Assembly (NCBI GenBank): GCA_016177845.1
Contig: JACOUO010000024.1
Span: forward strand, 1-56,573
Length of the DNA stretch: 56,573 nucleotides
Source: Deltaproteobacteria bacterium
Lineage (GTDB): Bacteria; Desulfobacterota; GWC2-55-46
Reading direction: 5' to 3'
Shown here: positions 17,481 through 25,334 of the stretch, one piece after another
How positions within the stretch are numbered: position 1 is the first letter of the stretch
How the letters are laid out: each line of letters starts with the position of its first letter
The notes under the pieces: model-generated
What the model was told of the DNA's origin: nothing
The model's input: only the letters and a program-made list of their open reading frames with translations
Database searches by the model: none
Program-made: the position numbers and the translations under genes

Positions 17481-19223
17481 TTGCATTCTTCTATCCTTAA
17501 TAAGCGGATATTCATAATAATCATAGCCGTAACTGCTTTCCTCACATTCCTGAATACGACCTATAACGGCTTTGTAATCGATGATCATTTCCTTATAGAA
17601 AAAAACCCGCTTATTAGCAGTTTCGGTAATCTCCTTGATATATTCACCTCTGATGTCCATGCGTTTAAGACAGAAAACCCTGTAACCGATTATTACCGTC
17701 CGCTCCTTTTTACAGTATATACCTTTGAGTACCTCCTTTTCGGGCTTCAGCCCTGGGGCTGGCATCTCTTCAATGTCATCTTTCATGTTGTAAACAGTAT
17801 CCTTGTCTTTTTGATAGCGTGGCGGATTTTTGGGGAGGCCGGAGATAAAGAAAAAAGCAACGGCGTATTTGCGCTTATAGCCGGCCTGATATTCGCTGTC
17901 CATCCGATAAGCGCTGAGCCTGTTTCATGGCTTGCGTGCGTCTGCGAGCTGTCTTATACCCTGTTTTCGCTTTTGGCTCTGTACCTGTTCATGCTCTCTT
18001 CAGGTGACGCAGGCCAAACGAGCGGCAAGCGGTTTACGCTCAAGGCATTATCCGTTTTTTCATTTTTGCTTGCGGCATTTTCCAAGGAGACCGCCTTGGT
18101 GCTGCCCGGCGTCCTGATAGCCTATGACCTTGCGAGAGGCAATAGGCCGGGCTTACGGATGCTAAAATCGCACAGCCCTTTTTGGGTGGCTGCCATCGTT
18201 TACTTGGCGCTTCGGTTCAACGCTCTCCATGCAGTCGCATTCCCCGGTAACCTTGACCACTCTCTTTTTTATTATATTTCAAGCGCGGCATATCTCTATT
18301 CAAACTACATCTTTCTTTTCCTGTTTCCCTTGGATTTAAACCTCTACCATGTAGTGCCGGTATTTTCGGGTTTTTCAGCGGGTCTTCTATTAAATTTTGC
18401 GGTAGTTATAATTGCGTTTATTCTCATGCTGTACGCAGGAAGAAAGAGGCCGGTTGTGGCCTTTTTCGCTTCGATTATGATTTTACCGATACTGCCCACA
18501 CTCTATCTGCTCGCCAAAGACCTTAATATCTACTATATAAATATCATGGCTGAAAGGTACCTGTATTTTCCTCTGGCAGGTTTCTCCCTTCTTGCCGCTT
18601 TCTGCTTAAGCCGCTTATCCGTTAAATTCAACAATACAGCTCTTGTGCTTGTACCGGTATTTATTGTCATTGCAGTTGGCGCGGCGGCCTCGGTAAAAAG
18701 GAACGCGGACTGGAAAGATGAATTTACGATTTCAAAGGCAACCCTGAAGACAGACCCGTCCAACTTCTTTGGCCATTATCTGCTGGCTGAGGTATATGCA
18801 GCAAAAGGCGAGCACGATGAAGCTATAAGGGAGTATGGCGAATCAATAAAGAGCAAGCCGTCTTTTTCAGGTTCCCATCACAGGCTGGGGCTCTTGTATT
18901 ATTCGCTTAACAGGTTGGAAGAGGCAGAGGGTGAATTCAGGGAAGTGCTTAAGGTGAACCCCCGCAACAGTGACGCTTATTATAATATTGCGCTTATCAA
19001 TATGGATAGGGGCAGGTGGACAGAGGCTATTGTCGGCCTTGAAAAGGCGCTTACGCTTGGCAAGGGCGCAAGAATACTTCGGATAAGGAATAATCTGGCT
19101 GTTTCTTATGCAAAACTCGGCAACTTGGAAGAGACGAGAAGGCAGCTCTTATTGGCCAAACAGCAAGACCCCAACGACGCTGAAACCCTAAATAACCTCC
19201 GCTATCTTTCAGAGCAAAAATAG
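17481..19223 (+). CDS. GT-C-like multi-pass membrane protein with C-terminal TPRs (TMTC-like)
   Basis: 580 residues. About ten or more membrane helices (residues 9-395) followed by tetratricopeptide repeats (about 410-575, units such as AEVYAAKGEHDEAIREY and GLLYYSLNRLEEAEGEF). The first extracytoplasmic loop has Asp-Asp in GFVIDDHFLIEKNP and then YYRPLLFTVYTFEYLLFG, the pattern of TMTC/DUF1736-type proteins, a group of GT-C glycosyltransferases using lipid-linked sugars. Donor and acceptor are unknown. The start is a TTG at 17481 with GGAAGGG about ten bases upstream. It lies between a terminator and the promoter of the HEAT-GT2 operon. Confidence 0.75.
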   Translation: MHSSILNKRIFIIIIAVTAFLTFLNTTYNGFVIDDHFLIEKNPLISSFGNLLDIFTSDVHAFKTENPVTDYYRPLLFTVYTFEYLLFGLQPWGWHLFNVIFHVVNSILVFLIAWRIFGEAGDKEKSNGVFALIAGLIFAVHPISAEPVSWLACVCELSYTLFSLLALYLFMLSSGDAGQTSGKRFTLKALSVFSFLLAAFSKETALVLPGVLIAYDLARGNRPGLRMLKSHSPFWVAAIVYLALRFNALHAVAFPGNLDHSLFYYISSAAYLYSNYIFLFLFPLDLNLYHVVPVFSGFSAGLLLNFAVVIIAFILMLYAGRKRPVVAFFASIMILPILPTLYLLAKDLNIYYINIMAERYLYFPLAGFSLLAAFCLSRLSVKFNNTALVLVPVFIVIAVGAAASVKRNADWKDEFTISKATLKTDPSNFFGHYLLAEVYAAKGEHDEAIREYGESIKSKPSFSGSHHRLGLLYYSLNRLEEAEGEFREVLKVNPRNSDAYYNIALINMDRGRWTEAIVGLEKALTLGKGARILRIRNNLAVSYAKLGNLEETRRQLLLAKQQDPNDAETLNNLRYLSEQK

Positions 19224-19397
19224 CTCTAAATAACATTTTAAAATGGGCAGTTATTCACCAGTTCTTTTCTAAGAACTACTTATATCCGTAAATAAAAAAT
19301 AAATTTTGAAATTTAATCTTAATGATATTTAACAGGAAAAATAATAAAATCATAGATATTGAGATAGAAACCGCTATGGGGTGTAATTAATAACCTA

Positions 19398-19426
19398 TTG
19401 ATTTATATAAGAAAAACAAATATAAT
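19398..19426 (+). promoter_or_regulatory. Strong sigma70-type promoter for the HEAT-GT2 operon
   Basis: TTGATT (19398-19403), 17-base spacer, TATAAT (19421-19426), in a very AT-rich 260-base spacer. The expected transcript start near 19433 gives a leader of about 50 bases before the GTG at 19486. Confidence 0.6.
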
Positions 19427-19485
19427 TCAGGTACAAACATCTTTGTTCTTTTTAAAATAAATTTGCGTCAAGAGCAGGATTTCCC

Positions 19486-20835
19486 GTGGCAAGCCTCATT
19501 ATAAAGTTAATCATCTGGACGATCCTCTTTCTTATCTTCTTTACTTTCATCGCTGTCCTCATCAGAAGATTCTACATGAACAGGAAATACAGGCTCCTTG
19601 ACATTGAGAGGGACAAGGTCGCCCCATTTCTTGCCTGTCTTTCGGATGGCCTCAGAATAGATGACATACAGCGCTACAGAAGGAAAGAGGGCTCAAGCGG
19701 CTGGGTTGCAGTGGAAGAGGCAATGTTTAAAGCCTTGGAGAGCCCTAACGCCTTGAGGCAGGAGATATTCAGGTATTTCGATGAGCTTGGCTATATCGAG
19801 AGCTATATAACAACCCTGTACAGGGGGAATAAATTCGCCCAGGCGCTCGCCGCTGATAAGCTGGGCAGGATAAAATGCATAAAGGCTCTGCCCCACCTGA
19901 TTTTTGCCCTTAAAGGGGTTCATAAAGACATAAGGAACATGGCGGTATATGCCTTGGGCGTTATTAATCACGAAGATGCCATACCGCACCTGATAGAAAG
20001 GCTTCGGAGCGCGGCTTTAACGGATGAAGAGGTCTCAATAAGGATTGTCAAATCATCTCTTATCTCTTTTGGAGAGGCCGTCATACCAAAGCTTTTGCCT
20101 GAAATTAGAAACCAGTCATGGAGAATAAGGTCGGCTGCCGCTGACATATTGGCCGAGCTTCGCCCGAAGACTCCGATAATCGCGGAGGCGTTCATGGATG
20201 CCTTGTCAGACCCTGAGCAGGACATGAGGGCAAAGGCTGCCAAGGGGCTTGGCAAATTAAGGTATTGGCCTGCGATAGACAGGCTGAAGGAGCTTCTTCA
20301 AGACCCTTTTTGGGTTGTGCGCCTGCATGCGGCGCGCGCACTCGGACTTATCGGGGACCCTGTTGTCATAGACAGCCTCAGGGAGATGCTCAAGGACAAG
20401 AACTGGCAGGTGAGGAAATCCGCGGCAGAGGCGCTTGGAAAGATAGGGGGCAGGGCATATATAGTGCTCCTTCAGGTCTACCTATACAGCAATGACAGGT
20501 ACGCCACTGAGCAGGTAGCCGATGAAATGGAGCGCATGGGTATAATCAAGGAATTTCTGAACTGGCTCCTTAAAAAGGAAAAGCCGGTATCTTTGGATTC
20601 AGGCGATATCAATAAAGAAGCCTTGGAGCATCAAAGAAATAATTTCAGCGAAGAAGTTTTCAGGTCGATTGCTTATGAGCTTAACTACTTCGGGATTCAA
20701 AGGCATAAAGAGGTGATGGGGCCTCTTGCCGGCCCTGAGTTTAGCCCTGAAGAGATTGATAATGCAATTGAGGAGCTTGCCAGAATGCCTGAGAGGGAAA
20801 TGCTCGAGTTCGGCGAAAAGTTGATACCTGCGTGA
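19486..20835 (+). CDS. Membrane-anchored HEAT-repeat protein
   Basis: 449 residues. One N-terminal membrane helix (about 5-26), then the basic stretch RRFYMNRKYR, which by the positive-inside rule puts the rest in the cytoplasm. Residues about 95-330 are HEAT repeats (ALAADKLGRIK, NMAVYALGVIN, IRSAAADILAEL, RAKAAKGLGKLR, RLHAARALGLIG, VRKSAAEALGKIG), a scaffold fold. The last 110 residues are helical without a motif I know. The GTG start has CAGGA upstream. Its stop overlaps the start of the glycosyltransferase gene by four bases, so the two are translationally coupled and probably work together, for instance as a synthase scaffold. Confidence 0.82.
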   Translation: MASLIIKLIIWTILFLIFFTFIAVLIRRFYMNRKYRLLDIERDKVAPFLACLSDGLRIDDIQRYRRKEGSSGWVAVEEAMFKALESPNALRQEIFRYFDELGYIESYITTLYRGNKFAQALAADKLGRIKCIKALPHLIFALKGVHKDIRNMAVYALGVINHEDAIPHLIERLRSAALTDEEVSIRIVKSSLISFGEAVIPKLLPEIRNQSWRIRSAAADILAELRPKTPIIAEAFMDALSDPEQDMRAKAAKGLGKLRYWPAIDRLKELLQDPFWVVRLHAARALGLIGDPVVIDSLREMLKDKNWQVRKSAAEALGKIGGRAYIVLLQVYLYSNDRYATEQVADEMERMGIIKEFLNWLLKKEKPVSLDSGDINKEALEHQRNNFSEEVFRSIAYELNYFGIQRHKEVMGPLAGPEFSPEEIDNAIEELARMPEREMLEFGEKLIPA

Positions 20836-22268
20836 TAGAGTCCATCAAACAGTTTGTATTCTGGTTCAACTATGTTGTGCTGGGCTATTACACGGCGGCA
20901 AACTTTGTTTATTTTGTCCTTCTGGTCATGGCTGTCGGGCTGATAATGAACCATCTGCTGAGGCTCAGCTATGGCAAATATCAGGAGTCCATCCACCCTT
21001 CCGTTGCGCCTCCAATAAGCATATTGATAGCGGCTTACAATGAAGAAGCTACTATTGTTGAGAGCATAAGGTCGCTATTCCATCTGAACTATCCTGATTA
21101 CGAGATAATAGTAGTAAATGACGGATCTACGGACTCAACCCTAAAGCGCCTGATAGAAGGCTTCAATCTCAAAAATATAAATATAGTCTATCGGGCTGTC
21201 ATCCCTACCGCATTTGTGAAGGGCTTCTATGTCAATCCTGATATGCCCAAGCTCATTGTCATTGATAAGCTGCACGCAGGCAAGGCTGACTCCCTTAATA
21301 TCGGCATAAATGTCTCAAGGGCACCTTATTTCTGCTCTGTAGACGCGGACTCCATCCTTGAGAAAGACGCGCTGCTTAGGCTGATGCGCCCGATTGTCGA
21401 AGAGCCCGAACTTGTCCAGGCTACAGGCGGCATCGTGAGGCTTGTAAATGGCAGCATCGTAAAAGACGGCAAGCTTGTAAAGGTCCAGTTGCCCAAGGAC
21501 AGCCTTTCCAGGCTTCAGGTCGTTGAATACATAAGAAGCTTCCTCTTCGGAAGGGCGGGCCTTAGCGCCCTTAATTCTCTCCTTGTAATATCAGGCACAT
21601 TCTCCATGTTCAATAAAAGGTCTGTGCAGGAGGCCGGCGGCTATCTGTTGAATACAGTGACTGAGGATATGGAGCTTGTAATCAGACTTCATAAGCACCT
21701 CATTGAGAAGAAAGTAAAATATCATATCAACTTTGTGCCTGACCCGATATGCTGGACAGAGGCGCCCAAAGACCTCGCAACTCTCAGGAGGCAGAGGCGA
21801 AGGTGGCACCTGGGGCTTGCCGAATCAATATACATATACAGGCAGATGCTCTTTAACCGCAAATACAAATGGATCGGTTTTTTTGCGCTTCCGTACCAAT
21901 TGTTGGTAGAGCTGATAGGCCCTGCCATAGAAATATTGGGATATTTCGTAGTTACTTTTTCTTTCTTTTTTGAAATAATTAATTTTAAATTTTTCATGCT
22001 GTTCCTTACCATGGCCCTTCTTGTAGGCGTATTTTTCTCAACCGCGGCGATACTGCTTGAAGAGATGAGCTACAGGAGGTATCCGAGATTAAAGGACCTT
22101 CTTATTCTGCTTGCGTATGGCGTTATCGAGAACTTCGGGTACAGGCAGCTTCTTGCGCTCTGGAGGACTGAGGCGATAATCCAGTTCCTGTTCACAAAGG
22201 AGAAGAAGTGGGAAGTGGTGCAGAAGAAGGGTTTTGACGCTTCACCCGCTTCTAAAAAAGACGGTTAA
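20832..22268 (+). CDS. Processive family 2 glycosyltransferase (PgaC/BcsA-like polysaccharide synthase)
   Basis: 478 residues. An N-terminal membrane segment (about 15-42), cytoplasmic GT-A domain, and several C-terminal helices (about 345-415). The GT2 synthase motifs are in order: NDGSTD (96-101), DAD (171-173), TED (277-279) and Q-x-x-R-W (321-325), the set of processive inner-membrane synthases for cellulose, PNAG and hyaluronan. KLHAGKADSLN is the expected acceptor-side loop. GTG start overlapping the HEAT gene stop. With the TPR/barrel protein next, the product is probably an exported beta-linked polysaccharide; the sugar is unknown. No deacetylase or PilZ domain gene is beside it. Confidence 0.88.
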   Translation: MIESIKQFVFWFNYVVLGYYTAANFVYFVLLVMAVGLIMNHLLRLSYGKYQESIHPSVAPPISILIAAYNEEATIVESIRSLFHLNYPDYEIIVVNDGSTDSTLKRLIEGFNLKNINIVYRAVIPTAFVKGFYVNPDMPKLIVIDKLHAGKADSLNIGINVSRAPYFCSVDADSILEKDALLRLMRPIVEEPELVQATGGIVRLVNGSIVKDGKLVKVQLPKDSLSRLQVVEYIRSFLFGRAGLSALNSLLVISGTFSMFNKRSVQEAGGYLLNTVTEDMELVIRLHKHLIEKKVKYHINFVPDPICWTEAPKDLATLRRQRRRWHLGLAESIYIYRQMLFNRKYKWIGFFALPYQLLVELIGPAIEILGYFVVTFSFFFEIINFKFFMLFLTMALLVGVFFSTAAILLEEMSYRRYPRLKDLLILLAYGVIENFGYRQLLALWRTEAIIQFLFTKEKKWEVVQKKGFDASPASKKDG

Positions 22269-22337
22269 AAAATCTTTTTTGAGCTAAAACAGGTTTTTAT
22301 ATTAATATAGATACGAAAAATCAGAAGGCAGGTTGTG

Positions 22338-23873
22338 ATGAAGAGGTTAATTTTAGCGTTGTTGCTTTGTATGCCGGTATGCTCTTTTGCCGCCGGTGAA
22401 GCGGAAGTCCCAAAAGAAGCGCAAATCTCAGTTGATAAGTCTGAGAGCGCGAAGGCGATTAAAAAGACAGGAGATGAGCTTGCCGCAAAAGGGGATTATA
22501 AAAAGGCAACTGAGGAGTATCTAAAAGCCCTGTCTCTTTCAAGAGAGTCTTTTACGACAGATGAACGGGCGCAGATGGCCATGTATATGTCATGGGCAGG
22601 CAGTTACAATGAATCGATTTTTGAGCTTAAGAAAGTTATAGAGGAAAACCCTAAAGACCTGCAGGCAAGAGTACACCTTGCCAGAGTCCTTTCATGGACA
22701 GGCAATCTTGATGACTCATTAAAAGAGTCCGGGGCCGTTCTCTCTGAGCATCCGGGCAACAAAGAGGCGATGACAGTGCAGGCAAACGCCTTGAGGTGGA
22801 AAGGCAAGACAGGCGAGGCAGTCAAAATATACGAGAAGATAATGGAAGGCGGAGAGGATTTTGAGGCACGGGTAGGGCTTACATACGCCATGCTCTCAAT
22901 CGGTGACAGGAAGGCCGCGCGCGAGAACAGAGACCGTGTAAAGCCGCTTTACCCGTATCAGGAGAAGGACTACCGTGATTTGAAAGAGGCGGTTGACGCG
23001 GCTACAAGGCCAACTTTTGACGCCAAGGCAAGCTACTACAACGATACTGATTTCAATCAGGTAAACAGGCTTCTATTTTCATCCGGTTTCTGGATTAATA
23101 ACTGGAAGGCTGATTTGAAATACGCCAGAACATACGCGCAGGATAAGACAAGGAACAATGATGCAGAGGCAATATTTTTTAACGGCTATTCAAAATTCAC
23201 TGATAAATTCGGGGCAGGTGCAGGAGTTGGGCTTAATCTCATAGGCAACAGGGAAGGCACAGCTTTTCTTTCAGGCCATGTAAAGGCAGACCTGAAGGCC
23301 AAGTACGCTGACTTTGGAGCAAGCCTCTCAAGAGATGTGCTGACTGACACTGCCCAGTTGATAGAGAACGCGATAAGGGCTACTAACTACGGTTTTTTTG
23401 CTTCAAGGAAGTTTAATGACAGGTACAGCCTCAGCGGAAACCTGACCTACAGGGATTACTCCGATGACAATAGCGCGATAGATTTTCAGATTTCTCCCCT
23501 TTATTCCGTCATGTTGAAAAACCCGACTGTCGCAGTCGGCTACAGTTTCAGATACCTTGGCTTTGAAAGGCAGAGCCGAGGCGGCTACTATGACCCGGAC
23601 AGCTATTTTGCACACAAGCTTTTCTCTGTCATCTCGTACGATAAGGGCAGGTTCTACACATATCTTGAGCCTTACATAGGTTATCAGTCCGCTACCCGTT
23701 TCGGCAGCGATAGCGGTGATATCTTCAGCGGAGGCGCAGCGATTGCAGGATACAAAATAAAAAAGAACGCCTCTTTTGAGGTCAACGCAGAGGGCGGCAA
23801 TTCTGCCGTAGGCACAGCCGCAGGCTTCAGGTATTACATCCTGGGGATGAAGTTGGTCTGTACCACATTTTAG
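22338..23873 (+). CDS. TPR plus outer-membrane beta-barrel protein (YaiO-like, PgaA/BcsC-like role)
   Basis: About 511 residues. A signal peptide (MKRLILALLLCMPVCSFA) is followed by TPRs (about 25-215, for example ELAAKGDYKKATEEYLKAL and RVLSWTGNLDDSLKES) and a barrel-like C-terminal half (about 225-511) of alternating aromatic/polar strands, with FFASRKFNDRYSLSGNLTY near the YaiO barrel pattern and a C-terminal Phe typical of Bam substrates. The TPR-then-barrel plan is that of PgaA and BcsC, which pass polysaccharide across the outer membrane; this barrel half is somewhat short for that. I prefer ATG 22338 to the GTG three bases earlier. Confidence 0.8.
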   Translation: MKRLILALLLCMPVCSFAAGEAEVPKEAQISVDKSESAKAIKKTGDELAAKGDYKKATEEYLKALSLSRESFTTDERAQMAMYMSWAGSYNESIFELKKVIEENPKDLQARVHLARVLSWTGNLDDSLKESGAVLSEHPGNKEAMTVQANALRWKGKTGEAVKIYEKIMEGGEDFEARVGLTYAMLSIGDRKAARENRDRVKPLYPYQEKDYRDLKEAVDAATRPTFDAKASYYNDTDFNQVNRLLFSSGFWINNWKADLKYARTYAQDKTRNNDAEAIFFNGYSKFTDKFGAGAGVGLNLIGNREGTAFLSGHVKADLKAKYADFGASLSRDVLTDTAQLIENAIRATNYGFFASRKFNDRYSLSGNLTYRDYSDDNSAIDFQISPLYSVMLKNPTVAVGYSFRYLGFERQSRGGYYDPDSYFAHKLFSVISYDKGRFYTYLEPYIGYQSATRFGSDSGDIFSGGAAIAGYKIKKNASFEVNAEGGNSAVGTAAGFRYYILGMKLVCTTF

Positions 23874-23882
23874 GAGAGCGCA

Positions 23883-24374
23883 ATGAGTACTGAAAAGAAG
23901 ATTTTGCTTTTGGCAGCCGTGCTGATGGGCTTGTTTGCTTACGGCTTTTACAATATTTTTACGCCTGATTCCGGCCCGATAAGTTTTGCAAGGGGCAGCG
24001 TGAGGACTCTTTCAGCCGATGTCATGGTGGGCCCCTACCCGACAGAAGTGGAGATTAAAGAGCTCAAGGCAAAAGGCGTTACGGAGATAATCTGCCTGAT
24101 GGATAACAACAATCCCATAGAAGCGAAGCTTATAGAAGATGAGCAAGCCAGCGCAGGAAAAAACGGGATAGTGTATCTGAATTTTCCGATGAACTTCGCA
24201 GACCTTGAAAACCCGAAAAATATCGAGAGACTCAATGTTGCCTTAAAGCATGTTGCTGATTCAAATGGAAAAAAGATATATGTGCATTGCTACCTCGGAA
24301 GACACAGGGTGGGAATGTTTGAGAAGGCGTTTTTGAAAAATAAAAAATCAGAGAAATCGCCCAAAGAAAAATAA
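23883..24374 (+). CDS. Membrane-anchored Cys-based phosphatase (dual-specificity-like)
   Basis: 163 residues. An N-terminal membrane anchor (about 6-24) with a Lys pair before it implies that the catalytic domain lies outside the inner membrane. The phosphatase P-loop HCYLGRHR gives Cys136-(x)5-Arg142, as in protein tyrosine and dual-specificity phosphatases, and VMVGPYPTEVEIKELKAKGVTEIICL is the typical N-terminal part of that fold. Asp107 is a candidate general acid. Starts nine bases after the barrel gene, so it belongs to the same operon. Substrate unknown; phosphorylated glycan or lipid carrier, or a protein, are possible. Confidence 0.75.
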   Translation: MSTEKKILLLAAVLMGLFAYGFYNIFTPDSGPISFARGSVRTLSADVMVGPYPTEVEIKELKAKGVTEIICLMDNNNPIEAKLIEDEQASAGKNGIVYLNFPMNFADLENPKNIERLNVALKHVADSNGKKIYVHCYLGRHRVGMFEKAFLKNKKSEKSPKEK

Positions 24375-24421
24375 CCTAATTAAGGATTAACCAGCTCTTT
24401 TGGTTATCAAAAAATAAATTA

Positions 24422-24751
24422 ATGAAAAAAGAAAAACTTATTATAAAAATGGATATGTTGGAATTAGAATGTGTTCCTTTACTTAAAGGTAAAATATTCC
24501 ATGTAACAAGTCAACATAGTGCAAAGCAAATTTTAAAAACAGGATTTATAAAATCAAATAAAGATGGCAGCTTAGGCTATAATTTCTCTGAGAATAGCTT
24601 TGGAAGAAAAAAAGGATATGTTTGTCTGTTTGATTTTAGAACGGCTTCTGATGATATTATAAAAAAGTCATTAGAATGTTTCAATTTTTTATCTTTTAGA
24701 AAATATGAAGGAAAGATGGCCTATTTATTTACAAGAATTATATTCTTCTGA
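24422..24751 (+). pseudogene. N-terminal part of a frameshifted, AT-rich gene of unknown function
   Basis: 109 codons, lysine-rich and much poorer in G+C than the flanking genes. The text HVTSQHSAKQILKTGFIK and KKGYVCLFDFRTAS reads as a real protein. It breaks off at KMAYLFTRIIFF where the neighbouring frame (24705-24923) continues, so the two pieces look like one gene of roughly 165 codons split by an indel between about 24705 and 24740. No family recognised. Composition suggests recent transfer into the end of the polysaccharide operon. Confidence 0.55.
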
Positions 24752-24923
24752 GTTAATATTAAATGTATGCGCAAAATTAGGCAATGATAAATATATACCT
24801 CACACTGAATGCTGGTATCCAGCCGATTTGCCAATAAGCAGGATAGAAGCAATAATGACCGTCAACATCCCAGATTTTCAGAAAGAATCTGGTCACATCT
24901 TTGAGTATCTTTGTAGGCATTAG
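24705..24923 (+). pseudogene. C-terminal part of the frameshifted AT-rich gene
   Basis: Continues the previous entry in another frame. IYLQELYSSELILNV reads smoothly on from the first part, and the end IPHTECWYPADLPISRIEAI with a terminal HIFEYLCRH looks like an intact C-terminus. It could also be an overlapping second gene, but the lack of a ribosome site before its ATG argues for a single broken gene. Confidence 0.5.
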
Positions 24924-24929
24924 CTATAG

Positions 24930-24946
24930 GGTGGGCTGTGCCCACC
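24930..24946. repeat. REP-like palindrome GGTGGGC-TGT-GCCCACC
   Basis: Seven-bp perfect inverted repeat with a 3-base centre in the spacer between converging genes. The same element with TGC at the centre occurs at 56230-56246. No U-tract follows on either strand, so it is a dispersed palindrome rather than a clear terminator. Confidence 0.7.
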
Positions 24947-24961
24947 AAAAAAGAGTGAGCT

Positions 24962-25321
24962 TCACCCCATCTCTGCTTCTATCTTCTTAACTGCCTTCTG
25001 TGATTCGTAGAGGGCCTTACCGATAGGCCGTATCCTGTCCATGGTAAGGACAAGATAATAGCCGTCCTTGATGGCCGATATCGCAAGCTTCATCATCGTG
25101 GTTGAGATGGAGACCGACTTCACACCTGATAAGTCCTGCCTTCTTGAAGAGAAATCCTTGATTGAATTTAAGATTATGCCGTGGTGCGCGCCGATTAAAT
25201 CTATTTCAAGGCTCGGAAAGCTCGAGTAAGACGCTACAAGCTCCCCGTCATGGTCGAGCATAACCGCTCCCGTGGAGTGCGTCTTCTGGGTTAAATCTCT
25301 TAATATTGCGGTAAACGGCAT
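24962..25321 (-). CDS. Roadblock/LC7-domain protein
   Basis: 119 residues, a single roadblock/LC7 domain as in MglB and other bacterial regulators of small GTPases: start with a helix, then GAVMLDHDGELVASYS, the central SVSISTTMMKLAISAI and the strand GYYLVLTMD. It follows smc on the same strand with a 13-base gap, so it is probably co-transcribed. No MglA-type GTPase gene is in the window. Partner unknown. Confidence 0.75.
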   Translation of the reverse strand: MPFTAILRDLTQKTHSTGAVMLDHDGELVASYSSFPSLEIDLIGAHHGIILNSIKDFSSRRQDLSGVKSVSISTTMMKLAISAIKDGYYLVLTMDRIRPIGKALYESQKAVKKIEAEMG

Positions 25322-25334
25322 AATTTTATATTTC

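Noticed and set aside
24930-24946. Hairpin as terminator between the broken gene and the roadblock gene
   Set aside because: No U-tract follows on either strand; the same palindrome recurs at 56230, so it is a repeat.
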